From Riptortus pedestris (taxonomy: Eukaryota > Arthropoda > Insecta > Hemiptera > Alydidae), in assembly GCA_019009955.1 (NCBI GenBank), contig CM032228.1:127343001-127407000 (forward strand): 64,000 nt of DNA, given 5' to 3'. A program made the position numbers and the translations under genes. Below the pieces are notes generated by a model. It was not told the origin of the DNA. It did not search any database and saw nothing but the letters and a program-made list of their open reading frames with translations. Below, one piece after another: positions 55,432 through 64,000 of this stretch; positions within the stretch are counted from its first letter, which is position 1, and each line of letters starts with the position of its first letter.

Positions 55432-56174
55432 TATATATTTGTCTGTTACCGCTCTACATTTATTCTCTATTTAGAGGGGAGGAATTTCGAAAATTCAAAG
55501 TATCTCCGTTACTAAACGCCGAATCGAAATATTATACAGAATCAATCTTACTGCAAATTAAATTTACTATAAATATTGTCATATACATTTATTCACTATC
55601 TTGAATATTTACCGAGATATTTTCAGTTTTCAGCAAACCGCCACTTCTATTCATGTTACGTAAACAATACTCTGCTACATAATAAATCACATTATTGGAA
55701 GTTTGAATACTAAAAATTGTATTCAAGAGACCTTTATTATACGAGATACATGCAAATATGCACTGGTGACGCCCCCCCCCCCGGTTTAAGTTTTGGGCTG
55801 CGAAAATTTTTTTGAGTGAGATAACAATTATTCTGACTCATTATTAATTACAGTACTAGATATAGTAAATAGTTCTCAATAAAATTATTATAATTATTTA
55901 TTAACGTCCACTTTTTGCAACTTGTTATTATTGTGTTATATTCTGATATATTTCAGCAATTGTTTTTCTTTCCGGTGTGAGGCGGGACCCGTTTGTTTAC
56001 ATTTCTAACCTAATGCTTCCTGTCGGCAGGCTATTGAAATTGGATGAAACATTTCTTATTTCCGTTTGTATTTATTCACGGTGGTGTTGTGTTAGCAGTA
56101 TGTATATTTATCTATTACTAAATTTCACGAGGGAAATCTGCTTAGTTTACGCAGCCCCTGCGTGACGGACTTTT
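55432..56174 (+). mobile_element. Family H right half closing the composite
   Basis: GTCTGTTACCGCTCTACATT, the C run at 55772-55783, a small SINE 3' scrap at 55886-55927, and the intact right end at 56131-56170. Confidence 0.8.
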
Positions 56175-56639
56175 ACTATTCGAGATAAATGCAAATACCT
56201 GGTGTGATGACATCAATTACCATTTCATTTCTTACTCTCGACTCGAAAAGTTCATATTCGTTAATGGCTCGAATAGGGTGTATATAATATAGGGAGGGGG
56301 GGGGATTCCAATATTTTCTCTGAAATAAGAAAGCACTTAAGGATTTAGTTTATAACATCGGAGCAAATAAACATACCAGTCATTTCTTTTCTATTAGAAG
56401 CTATTTCTCTTTTTTAATCTATGGGGGAAAAGTTGTATAAAGGAAAAAAAATTGTGAATCAACTTTTTTTTTACAGTATTAAGTTGTTTCTTTTTGTTAA
56501 AATATTTTTCTAACCTTTGAAAGAAAAACCTCAATGAACCTTTGAAGCAAATAACACCACCATTTACATATGTTATTTCAATATTTGAAAATTCGGCCAA
56601 CCTCACCTGAGGTAATTCTTTTTTTGACTCTTCAGTAAA

Positions 56640-56772
56640 TCTCCATGTCTACTCTTCAAATTTTTACTTCGAAGTAGAGAATATATAGCGAGATGAGATT
56701 AGTAATGGGTCATACGGACACATGGCAAATCTACTTAGTTTACGCAACCCCTGGGGGACGGACTTTATTAGG
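56640..56772 (+). mobile_element. Family H right-end fragment
   Basis: CATGGCAAATCTACTTAGTT and GCAACCCCTGGGGGACGGAC; a TA tract follows at 56775-56792. Confidence 0.6.
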
Positions 56773-56799
56773 AATATATATATATATATATATACTATA

Positions 56800-57235
56800 A
56801 GGGAGTTTTGGAGGATTTTATAGGGTGTTATTAGAGCTCTTGAAAGATATCCCGATGCCGGGAGGGGTGACTGGGAATAGGAGAGGACGGGTTTATAAAG
56901 CAGGAATGGAGGATTGCTAAGAAACCGGTGACACATGCCACCGCTTAAGTCACCACCCTAATGATCACCCTCACAGATTCGAACAACACCCCGTTCAAAT
57001 GGTACTGACGTATAGAAAAAGGGAAAAAGGCCGCCACCAGCCAGAGAGATCTCCAATCGATCCAGCAGACGAAGCACCAACCGCTGAAGACCTACAACCG
57101 CAGACGTCCGAACCACTGCCAGAGTTGGAACCCACCGCCAGTAACTGCTTTCTTTCCTTTGACTCCCTGCACCTCGGCCCTCTCTTTGTCAACGTCTCTC
57201 GCCAAAGCCGATTTTTATTTTAAATGATGCCTCGC
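56800..57235 (+). other. GC-richer island with a short open frame
   Basis: The block 56990-57200 is clearly less AT-rich than its surroundings. It encodes an open plus frame (from about 56940 to 57220) rich in Pro, Glu and Arg: TYRKREKGRHQPERSPIDPA, LQPQTSEPLPELEPT. This resembles the charged C-terminal tails of LTR-retrotransposon polyproteins, but no catalytic motif is seen, and it may be unrelated. Confidence 0.3.
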
Positions 57236-57305
57236 CAACATTTTTTTGTGGCACTCCTACATTAATGGAACCTTCAAATAAAGTAGAAGGACACGTTGCA
57301 GTTCG

Positions 57306-57689
57306 TTGAGCTTTGAATCTGATGTTTTGATCAAACCAATTTTCATTAGTTGCCAAAAAACGCTGCTTTGGTTTCCCGGCAACAATCCATTTATCAGAAA
57401 TTTTAGGGGAATAGTTAGAAAAACTCTAGGAGAAAAGAGATTTTTTTTTCCTTTGCTTCAATCATTATTCAAAAAATCCCTTCTCGGAGGAAAGTACTCT
57501 AAAAAAATGTTGTACTCGAGTTTTCTGACTAAAATAAGTCTTATTATAAATGGGAAAAGTGTAGCTATTAAATATAGAAAATTTAGCCAGGTCACAAATG
57601 AGTGCAAGTCATTACCATCACTTGAAAATTTCAAAATGAGGAAATATCCTTCGTTCATATTAAGAACGTTTTTTTTTAATATAGTTTGA
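57306..57689 (+). other. Unrecognised 127-aa open frame
   Basis: An open frame with basic, hydrophobic composition (ISCQKTLLWFPGNNPFIRNF). No family motif was recognised. It sits directly upstream of an RTE-like fragment and may be degenerate element sequence. It is not claimed as a gene. Confidence 0.2.
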
Positions 57690-57894
57690 TTATCAGAAGA
57701 TTTATTTAATTGGGACAAATTAGCACTTACCAGTACAAACAATATCCATGTTCAACAATTGATTAATATAAAATTAGAAATAACTTTAATTTTATATGGT
57801 AGTAATGATGTCTGTAATAAATCTGATTTATTCTACATACCTTGATTTATATATACCTTTGGAGCCTATTATTCACGCGGTGGTTAACTAATAG

Positions 57895-58425
57895 AAAAGG
57901 CTCTAAATTTAATTTTCAAGTATACCTCTGCTTTGTGTATTTTAGAAACGCTTTCGACAGTATTTTCATATCAGCATATATAAAGCCATGAGAGATATAG
58001 GATTAGAGGAAAAATACATAAGCCTAACTATGGAGCTCTATAATAAGTTAGATGCTTTCATTAAAATGGAAAGGAAGGGCCCAAACTTCCCCTTGAAAAG
58101 AGGAGTTAGGCAAGGCGACCACTTTCAAACAATATTATTCGCTTTGCTATTAGAAATGATATTCTGGGGCATTGGTTGGCTAAAGGAAGGCATACAAATT
58201 AATGGAAAATGACTTAATTGCCTCTGCTTAGCAGAAGATGTGGTTTTAATTACGAAAACCTGAAAGAAGCTTATATCTATGATAACTCTACTGATAGGCT
58301 TATGTAAAGAAGTTTGACACTGAATTTTAGTAGAACAAAGATAATGACAATTGGGGAGAGAGCTCCCTTATCAGTAGAAAGCACTTAACTCGATTATGTA
58401 GGGGAATACGTGTATTTAATATTTG

Positions 58426-58473
<48 letters not shown>

Positions 58474-58780
58474 AAAATAAAAGGAAAAAAAAAGGCCCAA
58501 TTTGAAATGAAGAAAAGAGTTTGTGATTCTTGCTTTCTTCCGACAGTGACAACGGTAACCAGACATGGTCTATCACAAAAAACTAATCAAGGAAACTGGA
58601 AGTATGGCAAAGATCAGTGGAAAGGAGTATGCTAAACTTCAGGAGGAAAGACCATATCAGAAGATTCATCACTAGGGAAAAAACAAAACTGACAGATATA
58701 AAAGATTACATGGAATCATTGAAATGGAAATGTACAGGCCTCCTTCTCAGGACTCCAGATGATAGATGATCAAAGCGGAT
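57895..58780 (+). mobile_element. RTE-like LINE reverse-transcriptase fragment, degenerate
   Basis: Plus-strand frames read LCFVYFRNAFDS-type sequence (57930-57965; usual LCFVDYEKAFDS), GLEEKYISLTMELYNKLDAF, FPLKRGVRQGDHFQTILFAL, GIQINGK, then LCLAEDVVLITK in place of the FADDIVLI catalytic box. EYVYL follows, and after a poly-G tract there is FDSCFLPTVT, WSLTKK, VERSMLNFRRKDHIRRFITR and LKWKCTG. This order is that of RTE-clade RTs. Stops and shifts make it inactive. Confidence 0.8.
58429..58472. repeat. 44-nt poly-G tract
   Basis: An uninterrupted run of 44 G, followed by A-rich sequence. It lies inside the RTE-like remnant, between the EYVYL-type and FDSCFLPT-type blocks. Confidence 0.95.
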
Positions 58781-58800
58781 AACTCTGTGGACTCCATACA

Positions 58801-58843
58801 ACGTAAAAAGAACGCTTTAACTCGCATGGCTCACCTGATGCCC
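58801..58843 (-). mobile_element. SINE head scrap
   Basis: ACGCTTTAACTCGCATGGCT on the plus strand is the reverse complement of the SINE AGCCA-G-GAGTTAAAGCGT head. Confidence 0.45.
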
Positions 58844-58989
58844 AGTTTAATCTGAGTACTTAGGTTATTTAGTTTTATTTGATATTACACGTTACACAAC
58901 AGAAGTTAACTACACAATGAAAGGGCGTAATATCCTGTAGTTGATCGCCCAAGAAGATCTAGTCTAGTCCATTTCATTAAGAGCGTATT

Positions 58990-59693
58990 TCCGGTTTTCA
59001 TGGTAAAAATCCACGTTAGTGATTTTTGTTCAGTTTCCAAAATAAAATGTTTACCATATAACTCTGTTTCGATAGTTGAATATCTCGTTTCAGGGGGTGA
59101 CAGGGTACAAGACCGTAATGCAATAGGGTGTTCTCATCCTTCAGAAATTTGTAAAAGTACAGCACCTTTTGGGACATTTCATGCGTCGGTTGTTAATGTA
59201 AACGGTAAATTCAAGTTTGGTAGTTGTAATTCTGGTGCGTTTTTGGTCATGTTTTTAAGTGTTTTAACGCAGCCTTTAAAGTCGGAAGGAGTATAGGTTT
59301 TTCTGTTTTTAGAGCATTTGTTAATGGTTTAGCTTTGTCAAATCTAGAATTGTCAATCAATCAATTTAGAATTGTTGATGAACCCTCGGTAGTGCCCTGT
59401 AAGTCCGCTAAAATTGACGAATTTGTTTTTCGGTCGTTGGTAGGGGGAACTCTGTGTTGGCTTTGGTTTTTTCAGGGTTAGGCTTAAGTCCTTTACCCTA
59501 TATGTCCTAGAAATTGTAATTCTGTATTTTCTAAATTCAGTTTTGTCGGCTTGTATTGTTAGATGGTTTTTGTGGAGTGTATCATATAAATTTGATAGGT
59601 GGATAAAGTGGTCATCCGAGATTTTGAAATACACAATAATGTCGTCAATATAGACGAGTGCATTGGGAACATTTTGGATAACCACATTATACC

Positions 59694-59695
<2 letters not shown>
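58990..59695 (-). mobile_element. gypsy-like reverse-transcriptase fragment
   Basis: The minus strand encodes, from 59685, NALVYIDDIIVYFKISDDHF (the YIDD catalytic box), HLSNLYDTLHKNHLTIQADK, KYRITISRTYRVKDLSLT, and FVNFSGLTGHYRGFINN. This is the gypsy RT palm to connection (YIDDIIVFS...C-F--I-FLGH...FLGL-GYYR-FI-N). Diverged connection sequence may continue to about 58990. It is cut at 59695 by a TA tract that carries a family B copy. The Cys and GH residues of the RT connection are lost. Confidence 0.85.
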
Positions 59696-59746
<51 letters not shown>

Positions 59747-59748
<2 letters not shown>

Positions 59749-60586
59749 TAGCTCAGATACTCGGCTTCGCTCGGGAATTCATTTGAGGCTGAATGTTGAT
59801 GGTATTTTTTTGGCAAGGCTTTACTTTGCACAATATTTTGACATTTACCCGTCCCAGTGTTTAGGGTTAATACCCGTCGTTTCTGTGGATTTGTTAATAA
59901 TAAAATTATTTTTTTATGTAAGACTTCACTGTCCTCCATATTGTCATATTTCCCGTTTCCTGTGCATTATGCATAGATTTGAATTATTAAGGACTAAATA
60001 TTAACATACATTTGAATTAATTTTTCCAGGAAGGTACCTGGTAGTTCATATTGAACAGAATTCTTGAGCAAATTTCTCTAAATAAAAAAATAAACAACTT
60101 TTGGTATGTGCATATTTGCCGAAAATGCAATAGGAAACGAAATACCACTATTATTAATTTCAGGCCTTCCTTATAACCCCCACTCCTGCCTGTCCCTAGA
60201 AATGTTAGTATGGCTTATAATAAGGGCGTTAGTGCTAATTCACATAACGAGTTTGGTTTAGTTTGGTTGACTCTTTTGTGCCAAATAAAATTGTGGACTC
60301 CCTCTATAGTTTATAGCGTATAACACATTTATACTTCCGTATACGGCAAAAGTGCTTATAACAAAAGTTACTGTAAATAAAAAAATAAACAACTTTTGGT
60401 ATGTGCATATTTGCTGAAAAAGCAATAGGGAAACGAAATATCGCTATTTTTAATTTCAGGCCTCCCAATTAACCGCCACTCCAGCCCGTCCCTAGAAATA
60501 GTATGGCTTATTATAAGGAAGGCGTTAGTGCTAATTCAAATACCGAGTTTGGTTTAGTTCGGTTGAGTCTTTTGTGCCAAATAAAA
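59747..60586 (+). mobile_element. Family B copy in a TA tract next to the gypsy fragment
   Basis: ACTAGCTCAGATACTCGGCT follows the TA tract at 59698-59746. Two internal blocks follow, and the copy is cut at 60586 by a minus-strand family H right end. Confidence 0.8.
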
Positions 60587-60743
60587 GTCCGTCACGCAGG
60601 GGCTACGTAAACTAAGCATATTTCACAGGTGAAGTTATTCAATAGAGAAATCTCCATACGAGAGCCGAACAGTTGCGGCAAAGGGCCCAACTAGCTTTTG
60701 GCGGGAAACAGACATCCGTTATCGGCCCAAATTTAATAAAAAC
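60587..60743 (-). mobile_element. Family H right-end fragment (array unit 1)
   Basis: GTCCGTCACGCAGGGGCTAC (an ACGCAG-GGG-CTACGT stem with one mismatch) and ACTAGCTTTTGGCGGGAAAC, ending where the next right end starts. Confidence 0.85.
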
Positions 60744-61465
60744 GTCCGTCACGCAGGGGCTGCGTTAACTAAGCAGATTTCCCACGTGAAGTTTTACAAT
60801 ACCGAAATCTGCATATTAGTAGACAATACCACCGTGAGTAAATTCAAACGGTAATGAGAAACCTTCAGTTAATTAGAATAAATTCCCAACTGAAACGGCT
60901 TCTGAATTGTAAAAATAATTTATATTTTAATAACTCAAATTTTAGTAGTCCAAGAACTAAAGAAGGGGGGGTGGGGGCGGAGTAACAGAATGTATTTGCA
61001 TAAATCTCACAAAGTAACGAAGGTAAGGTAATGTTATAAACGACAGGTAGGGTTAGAAGAAGCTTCAAACATAGCCGAACATTTACGGAAACGGCCGAAA
61101 TAATACGAACAATACCCCTCCACCACATGTCCCATAGACTATCATAAAAATGCAAATATATCGGTTAGTATTGAAAATAGAAAATATATGCATATGACAA
61201 CGTTTATATTAAATTTAATTTACAATAAGATTGGTTCTATGCAATTTCCTGATCCGATGAATAATAACGGAGATATTTTGATTTTTAGAAATTTCCCACT
61301 CTAAACCCCCTTTCCCATTGGCCCCATTTCAGCCATTGACGAACTTGATCTGTCATTTTACATAAAACGGTTAAATATCGAGTTTCGTAACGATCAAACA
61401 AAAATTGCGACCGCTAGAGCGTTAACAGCGAAATCTATATCTGTATCCATCTATATATGTAGTAT
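60744..61465 (-). mobile_element. Family H copy (array unit 2), left half missing
   Basis: Starts with an intact right end GTCCGTCACGCAGGGGCTGC at 60744 and AAGCAGATTTCCCACGTG. It runs through GACCGCTAGAGCGTTAACAG to a decayed TA region at 61435-61465. Confidence 0.85.
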
Positions 61466-61471
61466 ATAAAA

Positions 61472-61913
61472 GTCCGTCACGCAGGGGCTGCGTAAACTAA
61501 GCAGATTTCCCACGTGAAGTTTTACAATAGAGAAATCTGCCTAGTAATAACCTAATCTCACGAGGACGAATAGTTAGTAAAACGGCCACACTAGCGCTAG
61601 TGCGCTCGGCGGACACTCCCCAACATAGCCGAACACACTCACGATACAAATCCAAATATCTCGGTTAATATTAAAGATACAAAATAAATGTATAGAACAA
61701 TATTTATAGTAAATTTAATTTGTAATAAGATTGATTCTGTATAATTTTTCGATCCGAAGTATAGTAATGGAGATATTTCGACCTCTAAACCCCCCTCCCA
61801 CTGGTCCGATTTCAGCCGTTAACGAACTTGATCTTTCTTTTTCAGTAAAACGCTTATATATGAAGTTTTGTAACTATTAAACAAAAATAGCGACCGCTAG
61901 ATCAATCACACAC

Positions 61914-61970
<57 letters not shown>

Positions 61971-62123
61971 TAGATAGATAGATAGATATATATATATACA
62001 GTTTTGAACGGACCTCATTTTCGTCATCTAGGAGGTAGGATCTATGGACATGTGTAGAAAAATTTCGAAAATTCCGTCGTGAGTACAACCTCAATAGCTG
62101 ATTTCCCCTAAGGGAAATTTGCT
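61472..62123 (-). mobile_element. Family H copy (array unit 3), complete
   Basis: Right end GTCCGTCACGCAGGGGCTGC at 61472, TA/GATA centre at 61917-62000, and left-end palindrome TTTCCCCTAAGGGAAA with TTTGCT at 62123. Confidence 0.9.
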
Positions 62124-62492
62124 AAAAAAATGATATACTTTCTTCTGGCAATACCAAACACAATTACATTGGCTCACTTAAATTCCATTGTATGATAACT
62201 AGTTTATATTTTTCAAAATATTTTTTAATATGAAGTAGTTTCCTTTTCAACACTCCCAAAACAATTGAACACAATGTTCCTAATTGTTTTGTCTGAGACA
62301 AAAATGGACAAGCCCTTCTCCTTTGGATAGGTAGCACATACATGTGAAAGTTTCTACAAGGTCAAAGTTTATGGGGACCTGATTATGCTAATAACTTGCA
62401 AAATGTTATGAGATGAATTAATTCACTGCTACTAATTTTATAAAATTGCGGAAAGAAGTTTGTTTACAAATCCTACATGTTATGTAATCTTC

Positions 62493-62720
62493 AGATATAT
62501 TTACAATAAGATTGGTTCTATACAATTTTTTGATCCGACGTATAGTAACGGGGTTATTTCGAATTTTCGAAAATCCCCCCTCTAAATCCCCCTTCCCACT
62601 GGTCCGATTTCAGCTGTTAACGAACTTTATCTTCCTTTTTACATAAAACGATTAAGTACCGAGTTTTGAAACGATCAAACAAAAATTGCGACCGCTAGAG
62701 CGATAACAGACAAATATATA

Positions 62721-62756
<36 letters not shown>

Positions 62757-62771
62757 TATATATAGATAGAT

Positions 62772-62843
<72 letters not shown>

Positions 62844-62961
62844 GAACGGACCTCATTTTCGTCATCTCCTGGGTAGGATCGATGGACATTTGAAGAAATT
62901 TTTCGAAACTCGCGTCATGAGTACGACCTCAATAGCTGATTTCCCTTAAGGGAAATCTGCT
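62493..62961 (-). mobile_element. Family H copy (array unit 4), right end missing
   Basis: Starts mid-element (TACAATAAGATTGGTTCTAT), long TA/GATA centre (62716-62838), and left end TTTCCCTTAAGGGAAATC at 62940 with TCTGCT ending at 62961. Confidence 0.9.
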
Positions 62962-62966
62962 AAAAA

Positions 62967-63419
62967 GTCCGTCACGCAGGGGCTGCGTAAACTAAGCAGA
63001 TTTCCCACGTGAAGTTATACAATAGAGAAATCTTTATACGAGAGCCGTCTCTCTATTCGTTCGTTCTGGCCCACAGTTAATAAAAATACAAATGTCTCCA
63101 TTAATATTAAAGATACAAAATAAATGTACATAACAATATTTATAGTATAATATTATAATATAGTATAATATTATAATATAGTATAATATTATAATATAGT
63201 ATAATTATAATATTATTTAATTTGCAATAAGATTGGTTCTATACAATGTTTTGATCCGACGTATGGTAACGGAGATATTTTGAATTTTCAAAAAACCTCC
63301 CCTCTAAACCCCCCCCCTCCCCCTGGTCCGATTTCAGCCGTTAACGAACTTGATCTTTCTTTTTACATAAAACGACTAAATATCGAGTTTGGTAACGATC
63401 AAACAAAGAGCGGTAACAG

Positions 63420-63424
<5 letters not shown>
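62967..63424 (-). mobile_element. Family H copy (array unit 5), right half, abutting unit 4
   Basis: Right end GTCCGTCACGCAGGGGCTGC at 62967, five A after the unit 4 left end. The internal TATAATATTATAATATAG repeats (63148-63210) are specific to this copy. Family B is nested in its TA centre. Confidence 0.9.
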
Positions 63425-63479
<55 letters not shown>

Positions 63480-63480
<1 letters not shown>

Positions 63481-64000
63481 CTGAGAGACCCGGCTTCGCC
63501 CGGGAATTCATTTGCGGCTGGCTGGTCATGGTATTCTTTTGGCATGGCTTTACTTTGCACAATATTTTGACATTTACCCGTTCCAGTGTTTAGGGTTAAT
63601 ACCAGTTGTTTGGCATTTGTTAATAATAAAATTAATTTTTTATGTAAGACTTCACTGTCCTCCATATTGTCATATTTCCCGTTTCCTGTGCATTATGCAT
63701 AGATTTGAATTATTAAGGACAAAATATTATAATAATATATTTGAATTAATTTTTAAAGGTGAGGTACCTGGTAGTTCATATTGAAAAGAATTGTTGAGCA
63801 AATTTCTCTAAATATCAAAATAAACAACTTTTGTTATGTGCATATTTGCCGAAACCCCAATAGGAAATCATTATTATTAATTTCAGGCCTCCCTTATAAC
63901 CCCCACTCCTGCCCGTCCCTAGAAATGTTAGTATAGCTTATTATAATGAAGGCGTTAGTACTAATTCACATACCGAGTTTGGTTTAATTCGGTTGAGTCT
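63480..64000 (+). mobile_element. Family B copy in the TA tract of array unit 5, runs off the window
   Basis: Starts AGCTGAGAGACCCGGCTTCG after the 63424-63478 TA tract. It continues with the usual GCCCGGGAATTCATTTGCGG and TTTACTTTGCACAATATTTT blocks and GGCCTCCCTTATAACC to the end of the window. Confidence 0.85.

Larger units (their letters stand above)
51897..56174 (+). mobile_element. Composite element: family H with two nested family B copies
   Basis: The H left end (AGCAGATTTCCCATAAGGGA) is at 51897 and the H right end (GGGAAATCTGCTTAGTTTAC, ACGCAGCCCCTGCGT, GACGGAC) at 56131-56170. Between them lie B copies at 52031-53245 and 53262-55365, with the H right half at 55432-56174. Where the H left half meets B, the junction is in the TA tract (52021-52030), and likewise at 55370-55435. 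Confidence 0.8.

Noticed and set aside
58423..58635. Poly-glycine open frame
   Set aside because: Product of the poly-G tract; downstream residues belong to the RTE-like RT in a shifted frame.

Overview
This window is AT-rich nuclear DNA from an animal, most likely an arthropod. The genes are split by GT-AG introns (one is GC-AG), the ribosomal protein matches animal uL13, and most of the sequence is decayed transposable elements. I see three host genes. They are a single-exon Aurora-type Ser/Thr kinase on the minus strand (8970-9890), the complete five-exon RpL13A gene on the plus strand (10375-21970), and six 3' exons of an LDLRAD3-type receptor on the plus strand (27650-35404). The kinase and RpL13A are divergent, with about 485 bp between their start codons. 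The LDLRAD3-like gene has its LDL-receptor class A domain, transmembrane segment and PPxY cytoplasmic tail in the window. Its signal-peptide exon was not found.

The rest is mostly repeats. The dominant family, called family H here, is about 570-780 bp when complete. Its left end is AGCAGATTTCCC followed by a TTAAGGGAAA palindrome, its centre is a TA, TG or CA microsatellite, and its right end is an inverted copy of the AGCAGATTTCCC motif followed by an ACGCAG-GGG-CTGCGT stem-loop. This anatomy matches Helentron-associated (DINE-1-like) elements. Family H occurs in both orientations, inside introns, and as a head-to-tail series at 60.6-63.4 kb. A second unclassified family, B, starts ACTAGCTCAGATACCCGGC and ends with AAAC repeats and GTACAGACAGAGGTTACAA. 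It is repeatedly found nested in the TA tract of family H.

Other elements are tRNA-derived SINEs, an I-clade LINE (0.3-2.1 kb), a Jockey/CR1-like LINE (2.2-2.9 kb), a second I-like LINE (45.0-46.3 kb), an RTE-like LINE (57.9-58.8 kb), gypsy fragments (37.4-37.7 and 59.0-59.7 kb), a solo LTR with target duplication (33.0-33.7 kb), a related LTR piece carrying a 28-bp tandem array (4.06-4.63 kb), a mariner remnant (37.0 kb) and a piggyBac copy with perfect 13-bp TIRs (24985-26526).

Region by region: 0-6 kb is LINE debris, a long palindrome and an LTR tandem array; 6-9 kb is AT-rich with no gene seen; 9-22 kb holds the kinase and RpL13A, whose introns carry a SINE, two long inverted repeats and H/B copies; 22-27.6 kb is family H plus piggyBac; 27.6-35.4 kb is the receptor gene; 35.4-46.3 kb is repeats around a repeat-poor stretch (41.3-44.5 kb) and a set of TGACGTCA palindromes; 46.3-64 kb is almost wholly nested H/B elements with LINE and gypsy fragments and a small intron-bearing ORF. 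All family assignments come from reading motifs; no database search was possible.
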